Source: Halomonas ventosae (GTDB taxonomy: Bacteria > Pseudomonadota > Gammaproteobacteria > Pseudomonadales > Halomonadaceae). From it: DNA of 64,000 nt. Where the stretch lies: positions 62,001 through 126,000 of the forward strand of contig NZ_SNZJ01000004.1 in NCBI RefSeq assembly GCF_004363555.1, given 5' to 3'. Numbering within the stretch: position 1 is the stretch's first letter; every line of letters begins with the position of its first letter. The translations under genes were made by a program, and so were the position numbers. Positions 1 to 8,388 of the stretch are shown piece by piece. A model generated the notes under the pieces. The model worked only from the letters and a program-made list of their open reading frames with translations, made no database searches and was not told where the DNA came from.

Positions 1-1
1 G

Positions 2-427
2 GCATCATCACCGGCGGAATCGACACCGGCGTCACCGCCGGCGGTTCGGCACACCCTGATGGTGGTGGGACTAGCCGATGCCTCCAGCATCCAGGTTGCC
101 CGCGTACGGCAAGTGCTCGACCGCTGGGCCAGTGCGGGGCGCCACTGGGTCGGTGACCCGGATGCCTGGCGGATCGTGCCGGTCATGGCAGACTCACCGC
201 ACCTGCCGTACCTGACCCAGCATCAGGCGCACTGGGGGCTTTGGGTCGATGACGATCGGCAGGCCTTCCGACGAGCCCATGACACCCTGAAGCTCCTGCA
301 GGAGCAGCCAGTTCCCCGCCACATGGTCCTGCTTCACCCGGCACCTCCGACACAGGGGTTGGTGCCCAACGTCCGTGCCGTGGCCAAAGCGGTTTTCGAC
401 ATCAACCTGCTGGTGGTGTCGGCATGA
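2..427 (+). CDS. Hypothetical protein, 5'-truncated by window edge
   Basis: The reading frame is open from the first bases of the window and runs to a TGA that overlaps the ATG of flhE (ATGA), so the two are probably co-translated. I do not recognise the family. The visible C-terminal part (about 141 residues) has no clear membrane segment or catalytic motif. It is rich in His, Trp and Asp and ends in a hydrophobic strand (INLLVV). Its position directly ahead of flhE and fliA suggests a flagellar or flagellar-regulatory context, but that rests on neighbourhood only. An internal ATG at 59 is possible, but the frame upstream stays open, so the true start is likely outside the window. Confidence 0.55.
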   Translation, partial: ASSPAESTPASPPAVRHTLMVVGLADASSIQVARVRQVLDRWASAGRHWVGDPDAWRIVPVMADSPHLPYLTQHQAHWGLWVDDDRQAFRRAHDTLKLLQEQPVPRHMVLLHPAPPTQGLVPNVRAVAKAVFDINLLVVSA

Positions 428-819
428 AGCTTCGCACGGCGTTGGCACTCGTCGGGATGCTGGTCGCAGCGGATGCCCATGCCACGGGAAGCTGGTCACA
501 GCAGGTACCGGGGCCGCTTCTCACGAGCCCGGGGCGCACGGTCGAGACACTTCTCTCGCCACCTGACGCCGCCTCGTTGTCCGGTCAGCTGGTCACTCGG
601 GTCCGCTGGCGATTCGACCACGACTCGGCCCCTGGTGGCTTCGAGGGCTCACTATGCCATCAAGAAGCGTGTGTGGAGGTGATCCATCCCTTCGGCTGGA
701 CCGACGCCTTGTACGGCAAGCCTGCCGATCGCTCCCTGCACTTCCGCTTTCGCCGGCTCTCTCCTCAGGGCCCACCGATCAAGATTCGCTACCTGCAGGT
801 CATCGTCGACTACCGCTAA
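424..819 (+). CDS. flhE: Flagellar protein FlhE
   Basis: A 131-residue protein matching the FlhE family in length and layout. A signal peptide ends near residue 20 (AADAHA, then TGSWSQ). It is followed by a small periplasmic domain with a Cys pair (LCHQEAC) and the family's terminal strand VIVDYR. FlhE is a periplasmic accessory protein of flagellar export that limits proton leak through the export gate in enterics. The start is fixed by the ATGA overlap with the upstream gene. The next gene, fliA, is also flagellar, which supports the call. Confidence 0.8.
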   Translation: MKLRTALALVGMLVAADAHATGSWSQQVPGPLLTSPGRTVETLLSPPDAASLSGQLVTRVRWRFDHDSAPGGFEGSLCHQEACVEVIHPFGWTDALYGKPADRSLHFRFRRLSPQGPPIKIRYLQVIVDYR

Positions 820-919
820 CCCATGATTAATCGGCCAAACTCCTGCTTTCTCGCCAGTTGCCCGATACCCGACCTGGCCAATAATGGCATGTGTGGGACC
901 ACGACTCGCGAGGAGATGC

Positions 920-1615
920 ATGTACACGGCTAAGGGCAAAGTCGATCAAGGCAGCCTGCTTGATCAATACCTGCCGCTGGTGCGCCGCCAGGCATTGGCC
1001 CTGCAGGTGCGGCTGCCGGCAAGCGTTGACCTGGATGATCTTATCCAGGCCGGCGCTGTGGGCCTGCTCGATGCGTTCAACCGCTATGACGCCAGTGCTG
1101 GCGCTACCTTCGCGACCTTCGCCAGCCAAAGAATTCGTGGCGCCATGCTCGATGAGCTGCGCACGCGTGACTGGCTTCCTCGCAGCGTCAGGCGTCAGGC
1201 TCGGGCCATGGAAGAGAGCCATCGAAGATTGGCTCAGCTGCTGGGACGCGCCCCCGACGAGCGCGATATTGCCGCTGACCTGGGCATGCCCCTGGCCGAG
1301 TACCAGAAGCTGCTCAATGATACGAACTGCGGTTTGCTGATGCCCTTCGAGGAGGTGGTGGCAGCCGGCGGTGAACCGGCCCCGGAGCAGGCGGAGAGCC
1401 TGACGCCGCAGGCCTTGCTGGAGGCCTTCGAGGACCAGACACAGCTTGCCGCCGCCATCGAGGCCCTTCCCGAACGCGAAAAACTGCTGATGGCCCTCTA
1501 CTACCAGGAAGAGTTGAATCTCAAGGAGATCGGCCTGGTGCTTGATGTCAGCGAGTCACGAGTCTGCCAGCTGCACAGCCAGGCGATTCGTCGCCTCCGC
1601 GCACAGCTCCTTTAA
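920..1615 (+). CDS. fliA: RNA polymerase sigma factor FliA (sigma-28)
   Basis: A 231-residue sigma-70-family protein of the flagellar/motility type. Region 2 is at about residues 10-80, with DLDDLIQAGAVGLLDAFNRY and the FATFASQRIRGAMLDELR segment typical of FliA. Region 3 follows, then a C-terminal region 4 helix-turn-helix at about 197-231 (LKEIGLVLDVSESRVCQLHS). FliA directs transcription of late flagellar and chemotaxis genes and is held by the anti-sigma factor FlgM. The ATG at 920 was chosen because a GAGG-type ribosome site ends 4-5 bases before it. The upstream in-frame ATG at 884 has none. It lies downstream of flhE and convergent with the HDOD gene. Confidence 0.93.
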   Translation: MYTAKGKVDQGSLLDQYLPLVRRQALALQVRLPASVDLDDLIQAGAVGLLDAFNRYDASAGATFATFASQRIRGAMLDELRTRDWLPRSVRRQARAMEESHRRLAQLLGRAPDERDIAADLGMPLAEYQKLLNDTNCGLLMPFEEVVAAGGEPAPEQAESLTPQALLEAFEDQTQLAAAIEALPEREKLLMALYYQEELNLKEIGLVLDVSESRVCQLHSQAIRRLRAQLL

Positions 1616-1642
1616 CGCTGACCGGCGCCCGGCGCTCAGCGT
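1615..1642. terminator. Hairpin between convergent fliA and HDOD genes
   Basis: Arms ACGCTGA (1615-1621) and TCAGCGT (1636-1642) enclose a GC-rich inner repeat. It starts at the fliA stop and overlaps the stop codon of the opposite gene. There is no T-run, so it is at best a weak bidirectional terminator. Confidence 0.4.
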
Positions 1643-2826
1643 AACGCCATGAGCGCTTGAGTTTGGGCCACGGCCTCCAGATAGGCGCCCCGCAATTGAT
1701 CCGCCGCCAGCTCATCACTGTGGGCCCCTGCATCGGCCTGGAGCGTCTCATACTCCTCGACCAGCGTCAACAGCGCCCCCTGCTCGCCACGCCGCTCGCG
1801 CAGCGCCCTGATGATGTCATCGTGAAGCGGAATCTCTACCAGCAGGGTCTGCTGGTCGATCTGCAACAACCGATCCATCAACGAGAAGAACCCCGTCGAA
1901 AAGGCATGCTCGGCCTCCAGCGATGCGAAGGGGCGAGCCAGCGCGCGGCACATGAACCCCCGCACCAAGGCCTGACGCAGGGTGAACACCAGCCGAGGCG
2001 TGTCATAGGCCAGCAACAGGGTGGCCACCAATACCCGCAGTTCCCGCAAGCCGATGACCATGATGGCCTGCCGTAGCCCCAGCGGCTGGCTCGGCGGCTG
2101 GAAATAGCTCGAGTGGGCCAGCTTGATAATGCTGGCATGCAGGTAGGGATACTGAATGATGTAGCGCTCTATGGACTCCAGGCTGACATCGACACGGTAA
2201 AGCTCCGAGAACAGGCGAAGCTTGATGTTGGGATTGCCATGACGACCCGGATGCACAGGCGCATGTGGTACCGGCTGCTCCAGGCAGCGGCCGGAGAAAA
2301 GGTCACAGCCTGCTCCCCGCGACACGTTCAACTCGTTCAAGCTGTCGATACCACAAGCCGCCACCCGCCCACCAGACTGTCGCCAGGAGAGATATGCCTC
2401 TTGCGCAAACGACCGTCTGCCGTGGACCAGCAGCAGGTCAACGGCATCCAGCAGCTCCGGGTCGGGCAATTCATCCGCAGCCAGGTGCATCCCCAGGCGA
2501 TAACCTTCCGATCGAAGCCGCTGGATCGTCCGTTTTCCCGGCCTTTTGGAATCGTCAGCTGGCAGGATAATCCGCAGCCTCTCTGGCTGCGCTGGCCACA
2601 GTTCCGGATAGGCCAGCCACTCCCCCCCTAGATCCAACCATAGGGGTCGATTCCCCACCAGTCGATCGAGGCCTGTCTCATACAGCAAGTGGCAGCAGGC
2701 CCTGGCACTTTGCGTCAGCTGATCCTCACTGGTGGCGTCCGTCGTGAAGAAGGCCCGCTCGGCGATATGCGTCCACTCATCATCGAAGACGGGCTCTATC
2801 AGGATAAGGCTTGGATGATGTGTCAA
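1636..2826 (-). CDS. EAL-like/HDOD domain signalling protein
   Basis: The C-terminal half is an HDOD domain (about residues 190-390), recognisable by NIKLRLFSELYRVDVSLESI, the cysteine-less alpha-helical core and LRQAIMVIGLRELRVL. The N-terminal half has the size and position of an EAL domain as in YuxH-type proteins, but I see no EAL signature or metal ligands, so phosphodiesterase activity is unlikely. Such proteins act in cyclic-di-GMP-linked regulation. The proposed start is TTG at 2826: AAGGAG lies 7 bases upstream. A GTG at 2850, abutting the stop of the phytochrome-like gene, is the alternative (404 residues). It is the second gene of a two-gene unit. Confidence 0.75.
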   Translation of the reverse strand: MTHHPSLILIEPVFDDEWTHIAERAFFTTDATSEDQLTQSARACCHLLYETGLDRLVGNRPLWLDLGGEWLAYPELWPAQPERLRIILPADDSKRPGKRTIQRLRSEGYRLGMHLAADELPDPELLDAVDLLLVHGRRSFAQEAYLSWRQSGGRVAACGIDSLNELNVSRGAGCDLFSGRCLEQPVPHAPVHPGRHGNPNIKLRLFSELYRVDVSLESIERYIIQYPYLHASIIKLAHSSYFQPPSQPLGLRQAIMVIGLRELRVLVATLLLAYDTPRLVFTLRQALVRGFMCRALARPFASLEAEHAFSTGFFSLMDRLLQIDQQTLLVEIPLHDDIIRALRERRGEQGALLTLVEEYETLQADAGAHSDELAADQLRGAYLEAVAQTQALMALR

Positions 2827-2850
2827 TACGCGGCTCCTTAGCGTCGTCAC

Positions 2851-4920
2851 TCAGGTGGCGAGTTGTACGCGGTTGCGACCTGCGCTCTTGGCCTGATACA
2901 TCGCCTCATCGGCGCGCTGCACCAACCCCTTGCGGCTATCCCCTTTTCGCCAACTGGCCACCCCGATGCTGATGGTGATCCCTTGCGACAGGCCAGGAAC
3001 CTCCAATGCTTCCACACGCTCCCGCAAACGTCGAGCCAGGCCTTCGCCGGCGACCTGGTCAGAGCTGGTGGCAAGTACGATGAACTCTTCTCCACCCCAG
3101 CGGCCGACATAGTCACAGCTTCTCAGCGTTCTGGTCAGCTCTTCTGCAAGGGCAATAAGGGCCTGGTCACCAACATCGTGACCCAGGGTGTCGTTGATCT
3201 GCTTGAAATGATCGACATCCAGCAACAGCACGGAGAGTGGACGCCGATAGCGTTCTGCGGCGGCCAGTTCCTCTTCCATGAGCTGCTCTATCCGGTAACG
3301 GTTGGCCACACCGGTCAAGGAGTCCCGGTGAGCCAGCTCCACCAGGCGCTTGTTGGCCTCTCTGAGGTGCTCACTTTTTCGTTGCAAGCGTGCATTGAGA
3401 TGCGAGATTTCCTCGGCAGACTCCATCACCGCGAGGTCTTCCGCCAGGTCCATCGCCGCCAGCCTTTCGATTCGCTCCCACTCCTCACTGCGCCCACGGA
3501 CCTCCTCACGCCATACCTGATGGCGTTCGAGCAGGCTTGAGGACCCTGCCGGCTCCACGACCAACATTCCCGTTTCCGGCATGCCCGCCCAGGTATGCGA
3601 CTGTCGAAGCTCGGCACGAAACAGAATGAGCCAGCGCCTGGTCTTATCAGCAGTCAGCATCGGTACGGCCAACACGCCACAGGCATCGCCAAGATCCAGG
3701 TCATGCGTGAGGTCTTCCTCACTGACTGAAGCGGTGTACCAGGGGCCGCCGTGCTGCTGGGCTGACTCAAGCCGCTCTCTGAAAAGCGTCAGCTGATGAT
3801 GGGATGGCACCTTTCCCCGGGTCTCTTGTACTCCGGGGGAGACCAGCGCAACGCCGCTCGCCCGAAACAATGCCTGCCAGTCGTCGCCGTGCCGCACCAG
3901 TAAGTCCGCGGGGGTCAGAAGTCCGGCATGGTGCGATGCCAGGAGGTCGCGGCTATCCTGAACCTGCTGCCGATAGCGGGCTTCGGCCCTGGCCTTGAGC
4001 AGGAAAAGTCGCTGCGTGGCCATCTGTACCAACCCCATGGCCGCATCACGGATTTCCGGCGCCACATGATGAGGCCGCCCGGACTGGGCAACGAGCAGTC
4101 CCCAGACTCCCGAGTCACCTTGGATCGCCATGTTCAGGATGCTCTCGACTCCCATGCGCTGAAGGTACCGTCGCTGTCGCGACGACAACCCCCTCAAGCC
4201 TCCCGCGTCGTGCCTGACTTCCTGATCCACCGGCTCGCTTCCCTGCATGATCGGCACGTAAGGTGCCTGGATATCAGGCACATACCTCAGCGGCAGAGCG
4301 TCGAAGCGCTTGCGCACCTCAGGTGGGAAGTCACTGTTCGGAAAGCGCATGCCCAGCAGGGAGCGGACGCCGCGGCAGGCATCCTCCGACACCACTGCAC
4401 CATGCCCCTCTGCATCGAAGGCACAGACCATCACCCTCTCATGCCCGGTGAGCTGCCTGACACCTTGAGTCAGGCAGGTGAGTAGCGCATCGGCATGATT
4501 GGCGTCAGCAAGCAGACGTATCCAAGCGTTGACATCAGCCAACAGGTTTCGCTGGTTAAGTGCGCCAATGCGCTCGATCTCCAGCAGCACGACGTCGCCT
4601 TGTAGCGAGGCCTCCAGCTGAAAGCGAAAGCTCAGCTGGCCCACCTTGCGCTTGACCCGCAAGGTGCCTCCAACACTCCCCGCACCAAGAGGCTCACGGC
4701 GGAGACGCTGAAGGGCACTACGGCCCAGCACTGCCATGGGCCCCTTGGCGATTGCCTCGTGAGGCATTATCCCAGTGAAGTCTTCCAGGTTCTGACTCGC
4801 TTGTAGCACCCTGCTACAGGCGGAATCCAACACCAGCAACGCGCCATGCGACTGAATCGCAGGCGGCAATGGGGGAACAGTTTCAGCAAGCTGCAGGTCA
4901 TCAGGATCAGAGGTCAACAC
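2851..4920 (-). CDS. Phytochrome-like PAS-GAF-PHY diguanylate cyclase
   Basis: About 689 residues. The order is an N-terminal phytochrome PAS (AIQSHGALLV near residue 22), a GAF domain (ERVMVCAFDAEGHGAVVSED), a PHY domain, a coiled linker and a C-terminal GGDEF domain with an intact GGEEF catalytic loop and an RxxD inhibitory site five residues ahead of it (RSCD). It should therefore make cyclic-di-GMP and be feedback-inhibited. The biliverdin-attaching Cys that normally precedes the PAS motif is Leu here, the GAF DIP motif reads SDFP, and the conserved HCEYL His position reads QRRYL. Chromophore binding is doubtful. A GTG start at 4920 has GGAG 7 bases upstream; an ATG at 4974 would add 18 residues. 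It is co-transcribed with the HDOD gene. Confidence 0.82.
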   Translation of the reverse strand: MLTSDPDDLQLAETVPPLPPAIQSHGALLVLDSACSRVLQASQNLEDFTGIMPHEAIAKGPMAVLGRSALQRLRREPLGAGSVGGTLRVKRKVGQLSFRFQLEASLQGDVVLLEIERIGALNQRNLLADVNAWIRLLADANHADALLTCLTQGVRQLTGHERVMVCAFDAEGHGAVVSEDACRGVRSLLGMRFPNSDFPPEVRKRFDALPLRYVPDIQAPYVPIMQGSEPVDQEVRHDAGGLRGLSSRQRRYLQRMGVESILNMAIQGDSGVWGLLVAQSGRPHHVAPEIRDAAMGLVQMATQRLFLLKARAEARYRQQVQDSRDLLASHHAGLLTPADLLVRHGDDWQALFRASGVALVSPGVQETRGKVPSHHQLTLFRERLESAQQHGGPWYTASVSEEDLTHDLDLGDACGVLAVPMLTADKTRRWLILFRAELRQSHTWAGMPETGMLVVEPAGSSSLLERHQVWREEVRGRSEEWERIERLAAMDLAEDLAVMESAEEISHLNARLQRKSEHLREANKRLVELAHRDSLTGVANRYRIEQLMEEELAAAERYRRPLSVLLLDVDHFKQINDTLGHDVGDQALIALAEELTRTLRSCDYVGRWGGEEFIVLATSSDQVAGEGLARRLRERVEALEVPGLSQGITISIGVASWRKGDSRKGLVQRADEAMYQAKSAGRNRVQLAT

Positions 4921-5071
4921 GATTTGACTCCACCAGACACAGAGTCGCCTGTTCACTGGGTAGTTAACCTCCACAGCGGGAGTGGACGAGGCATCTCGGT
5001 GCGTATACAGGAAGGTGGCCGATCATATCTTCAACCCGTCCTCTCCATAACGATCATAAGGGGCACCTTTC

Positions 5072-6139
5072 ATGCCTAATCGTTGGCTATGCACCTTGCG
5101 TGGCGGCTTCGGCGGCACGCCCGCAAGGGAGGCGGCCCTGGTTGCGATCAAGATCCGCGCGGGTGCGGCCGGCGCCTCCAAGACCAGCGTTTCTCGCTAT
5201 TTCAGTGAAGATCGTGAGCGCCTATCGCCGGGCATGCAGACACGCATCGCCGCCGCTGCTCAGCGTCTGGGCTACCGCCCCAATCAGATCGCCCGGAGCC
5301 TCAAGGGTGGTCACTCAGGGTTGATCGGCATGCTGGTGGCCGACATTCGCAATCCCTTCTCGGTGGCCGTCATGCATGGCGTGGAACAGGCCTGCCGCGA
5401 GCGCGGCCTGTCGTTGATGGTCTGCAACACCGACAATGACCCGGCCCAGGAGCGCGAACACCTCGCCTTGCTCGCCTCCTACCGGGTTGAGGGCCTAGTG
5501 ATCAATGCCGCCGGCAGTCCCGATCGTGAACTTCAGGCCTGGGTGGATGAGGGCATCCCCCTGGTATTGCTGGACCGGGAGCTGAACGCCGTCGACGCCG
5601 AAGTCGTGGGCCTCGACAATGCCCGCGCCATCGATCTCGCCCTGGACCATCTCCAGGCTCACGGCTATGGCGATCTTCTCTATCTCAGCGAGCCGCCGGA
5701 GCAGGCCAGTCCCCGCCAGGTGCGTCTGACCCACTTCCTGCAGGGGGTGGCAGCCCGTGGCCTGGCCGGCGAGGTTCATTGCCAGCCACTCATGGAGCAC
5801 GACGCCCTGCAGCGCACCATCGGCGACTTCCTGGCTCACCCCGGCATGCGGCCCCGTGCGCTACTCTGCGCCAACGGCAACGCCACCCTGGCGACGACCC
5901 GGGCACTGCAGGCCCTCGGCGCCCGCCTCGGCGAGACCGGCCTGATGGGCATCGATGAGCTCGACTGGTGCGAGCTGGTTACCCCGGGCATCACCACGCT
6001 GGCCCAGCCCACCGACGCGATCGGTCGCGCCGCCGTGGCGTGCCTGGTGCCCTCTCACGGCGATGGTGCCAGCTCAGCGTTACGTCGCCATGCGCCCGAG
6101 TTGATCGTCCGCGGTTCGACCCGGCGCCCGGTGCCATAA
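5072..6139 (+). CDS. LacI-family transcriptional regulator (PtxS-like context)
   Basis: 355 residues. An N-terminal LacI headpiece (GASKTSVSRYF, then YRPNQIARSLKGG) is followed by a periplasmic-binding-protein-like effector domain (LIGMLVADIRNPF and so on). It sits directly ahead of kguK and kguD, matching the place of PtxS, the 2-ketogluconate-responsive repressor of pseudomonads, so 2-ketogluconate is a plausible effector (inference). Oddity: the first helix of the headpiece, normally xIKDVAxxAG, reads VAIKIRAGAAG, and the first 20 residues (MPNRW through the GG-rich stretch) do not resemble the family. Start annotation or the helix itself may be damaged; AAGGGAGG lies shortly before the VAIK segment. 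I see no clear LacI palindrome just upstream. Confidence 0.82.
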   Translation: MPNRWLCTLRGGFGGTPAREAALVAIKIRAGAAGASKTSVSRYFSEDRERLSPGMQTRIAAAAQRLGYRPNQIARSLKGGHSGLIGMLVADIRNPFSVAVMHGVEQACRERGLSLMVCNTDNDPAQEREHLALLASYRVEGLVINAAGSPDRELQAWVDEGIPLVLLDRELNAVDAEVVGLDNARAIDLALDHLQAHGYGDLLYLSEPPEQASPRQVRLTHFLQGVAARGLAGEVHCQPLMEHDALQRTIGDFLAHPGMRPRALLCANGNATLATTRALQALGARLGETGLMGIDELDWCELVTPGITTLAQPTDAIGRAAVACLVPSHGDGASSALRRHAPELIVRGSTRRPVP

Positions 6140-6211
6140 GCCTGCAGGACAATACCGACAATTCCCGGCAATGACACATCAGCCACCCTTCATATGACTG
6201 CGAGGTCCTTC

Positions 6212-7249
6212 ATGCCCGCCCCTGCTTCTTCCGCCCCCGAGCTCCTCACCTTCGGCGAGGCCATGGCCATGTTCGTTGCCGAGAGCCCGGGCGAGCTGGC
6301 CGAGGTCGAACACTTTCGGCGTCGCATCGCCGGTGCCGATACCAACGTCGCCATCGGCCTGGCCCGCCTGGGCTTTCACGTCGGCTGGTTGAGCCGGGTC
6401 GGCGACGATGGCTTCGGAACCTTCATTCGTCGCACCCTGGAGGCCGAGGGACTGGACTGCCGGCATCTGAGCTGTGACCCCGACCACCCCACCGGCCTGC
6501 TGTTCAAGGAGCGCGCGCTGGCAGGAGCCGATCCCAGTGTCACCTACTTCCGTCGCGGCAGCGCCGCCAGCCACCTGGGCCCCGCCGATGCCGAGGCCGT
6601 CGACTTCCGGGCCTTGCGCCACCTGCACGCCACCGGCATCCCGTCCGCGCTCTCGCCCAGTGCCCGGGCATTGTCGGGACACATGCTCACCCGGGCGCGC
6701 GATGCCGGCGCCAGCGTCTCCTTCGACCCCAACCTTCGCCCCAGCCTGTGGCCGAGCGAGACCGAGATGCGCGACACCCTGAACGAGCTGGCCGCCCATA
6801 GCGACTGGGTGCTGCCCGGCCTGTCCGAGGGACGCCGGCTCACCGGCCGGGACAGCCCCGAGGCCATCGCCGACTTCTACCTGGAGCGCGGCGCCCAGGC
6901 CGTCATCATCAAGCTGGGACCCGAGGGCAGCTACTATCGCGGTACCCTGGGCGGCCAGCAGGATAGCTTTACCCTGCCGGGCTTTGCGGTCGACGACGTG
7001 GTGGATACGGTGGGGGCCGGCGACGGTTTCGCGGTGGGCGTGGTCAGCGCCCTGCTCGACGGCCGCTCGCCCCGGGAGGCGGTCCGCCGCGGTAACCTGA
7101 TCGGTTCGTTGGCGGTGCAGGTGGTGGGCGACATGGAGGGGTTGCCGAATCGCAAGCACCTCGCCACCTTGGAAGCCAAGCTGTCCGCTCTCAAGACAAG
7201 GAGCCTGACCCATGAAGAAGCGCATCCTGGCCTATGGCCGCCTGAATGA
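6212..7249 (+). CDS. kguK: 2-ketogluconate kinase (PfkB family)
   Basis: 345 residues of the PfkB carbohydrate-kinase family. An N-terminal GAGDTNVAIGLARLG-type sugar-binding segment reads AGADTNVAIGLARLG here, and the C-terminal signature VVDTVGAGDGFAVGV carries the catalytic Asp. Overall it matches KguK, which phosphorylates 2-ketogluconate to 2-keto-6-phosphogluconate, better than KdgK. The ATG at 6212 has a GAGG site 8 bases upstream. An in-frame ATG at 6194 lacks one. The 3' end overlaps the next gene by 38 bases, a sign of co-translation. KdgK (2-keto-3-deoxygluconate kinase) is the alternative. Confidence 0.82.
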   Translation: MPAPASSAPELLTFGEAMAMFVAESPGELAEVEHFRRRIAGADTNVAIGLARLGFHVGWLSRVGDDGFGTFIRRTLEAEGLDCRHLSCDPDHPTGLLFKERALAGADPSVTYFRRGSAASHLGPADAEAVDFRALRHLHATGIPSALSPSARALSGHMLTRARDAGASVSFDPNLRPSLWPSETEMRDTLNELAAHSDWVLPGLSEGRRLTGRDSPEAIADFYLERGAQAVIIKLGPEGSYYRGTLGGQQDSFTLPGFAVDDVVDTVGAGDGFAVGVVSALLDGRSPREAVRRGNLIGSLAVQVVGDMEGLPNRKHLATLEAKLSALKTRSLTHEEAHPGLWPPE

Positions 7250-8192
7250 TGACCAGCTGGCCCAGCTTGGCCAGGACTTCGAGGTCCAGGCCTTTCCGGA
7301 CCTGTCGTCCGCCGACGACCCGGCCTTCCGGGCCGCGCTACCCGAGGCCCATGGCCTCATCGGCGCCAGCCTGGCCATCACCCCCGAGCTGCTCGACGCC
7401 GCGCCAAAGCTCGAAGCCATCGCCACCATCTCGTTGGGCTACGACAACTACCCGGTCGAGGCGCTGACCCGTCGCGGCATCCTTCTGTGCAATACCCCGG
7501 ACGTGCTCACCGAGACCACCGCCGACACCGGCTTCCTGCTGATCATGGCCGCCGCCCGGCGCGCCGTGGAGCTGGCCGACCTGGTCAAGCGCGGCGACTG
7601 GCAAGCCGGGATCGGTCCCGAGCACTTCGGCAGCGACGTGCACGGCAAGACCCTGGGCCTGATCGGCTTCGGGCGCATCGGCGCCGCCGTGGCCCGGCGC
7701 GGCGCCCTGGGCTTCGGCATGCGCATCCTCTACTCGAACGCTTCACCCAAGCCCGAGCTGGACGCGGAGCTCGGTGCCGAGCGCCGCGAACTCGACGAGC
7801 TGCTCGAAGCGTCTGACTTCGTGTGCGTCACCGTGCCCCTCACCGCCGAGACCGAGCACCTGATCGGCGAGCGAGAGTTTGCCCTGATGAAGCCGTCGGC
7901 GATCTTCGTCAACATCGCGCGCGGCAAGGTCGTCAACGAGGCGGCGCTCATCGAGGCGCTGGAGATGGGGCGCATTCGCGCCGCCGGCCTGGACGTCTTC
8001 GAGCAGGAGCCGCTGTCGCCGGAGTCACCGCTGCCGCACATGGCCAACGTGGTGGCCCTGCCACATATCGGCTCGGCGACCCACGAGACACGTACCGCCA
8101 TGGCCCAGCGCGCCGTGGACAACCTGATCCTGGCGCTAAGAGGCGAGGGCCCGCTCAACCTGGTCAATGACGCAGCCTGGAGACCCGCATGA
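7212..8192 (+). CDS. kguD: 2-ketogluconate-6-phosphate reductase (D-2-hydroxyacid dehydrogenase)
   Basis: 326 residues of the D-isomer 2-hydroxyacid dehydrogenase family. The nucleotide fold GFGRIG is at 152-157. Catalytic Arg lies in NIARGK (about 237), Glu in FEQEP (about 266), and His in LPHIGSAT (285). In pseudomonads KguD reduces 2-keto-6-phosphogluconate to 6-phosphogluconate, which enters the Entner-Doudoroff or pentose-phosphate routes. AAGGAG precedes the start within the end of kguK. The partners KguE (isomerase-like) and KguT (transporter) of the usual cluster are absent here. GhrB/glyoxylate reductase activity is the main alternative. Confidence 0.83.
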   Translation: MKKRILAYGRLNDDQLAQLGQDFEVQAFPDLSSADDPAFRAALPEAHGLIGASLAITPELLDAAPKLEAIATISLGYDNYPVEALTRRGILLCNTPDVLTETTADTGFLLIMAAARRAVELADLVKRGDWQAGIGPEHFGSDVHGKTLGLIGFGRIGAAVARRGALGFGMRILYSNASPKPELDAELGAERRELDELLEASDFVCVTVPLTAETEHLIGEREFALMKPSAIFVNIARGKVVNEAALIEALEMGRIRAAGLDVFEQEPLSPESPLPHMANVVALPHIGSATHETRTAMAQRAVDNLILALRGEGPLNLVNDAAWRPA

Positions 8193-8332
8193 CCCTACCG
8201 CTCTGCCTGCTCTTCGACTCCGATGGCACCCTGGTCGACAGCGAGATCCTGCTCGCCGAGGTGATGGGCGTCATCCCGGGCCACATCCCGCTAGATCTCT
8301 GGCTGGGCAGGACAAACTGCAAGGGTGATTGA
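8189..8332 (+). pseudogene. Truncated HAD-superfamily phosphatase remnant
   Basis: A 47-residue frame starts in an ATGA overlap with the kguD stop and begins with a perfect HAD motif I (LLFDSDGTLVDSE). After about 26 residues the sequence stops resembling the family and terminates, so cap, motif II, motif III and the acidic motif are missing. A full HAD phosphatase is about 220 residues. The tight overlap shows it was once the third gene of the kgu operon. The junction lies just before the terminator shared with the porin, suggesting a deletion that joined two once-separate loci. Confidence 0.75.
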
Positions 8333-8335
8333 CGC

Positions 8336-8363
8336 AAAAAGCCCCGCCAAAACGGGGCAAAAA
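8336..8363 (-). terminator. Rho-independent terminator of the porin gene
   Basis: Stem GCCCCG (8341-8346) / CGGGGC (8353-8358), with A-runs on both sides on the plus strand. Read on the minus strand, the GC stem is followed by a T-run right after the porin stop. It can also stop plus-strand transcription from the kgu genes. Confidence 0.85.
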
Positions 8364-8388
8364 GGAACACCGCTAGCAACTCTACTTC

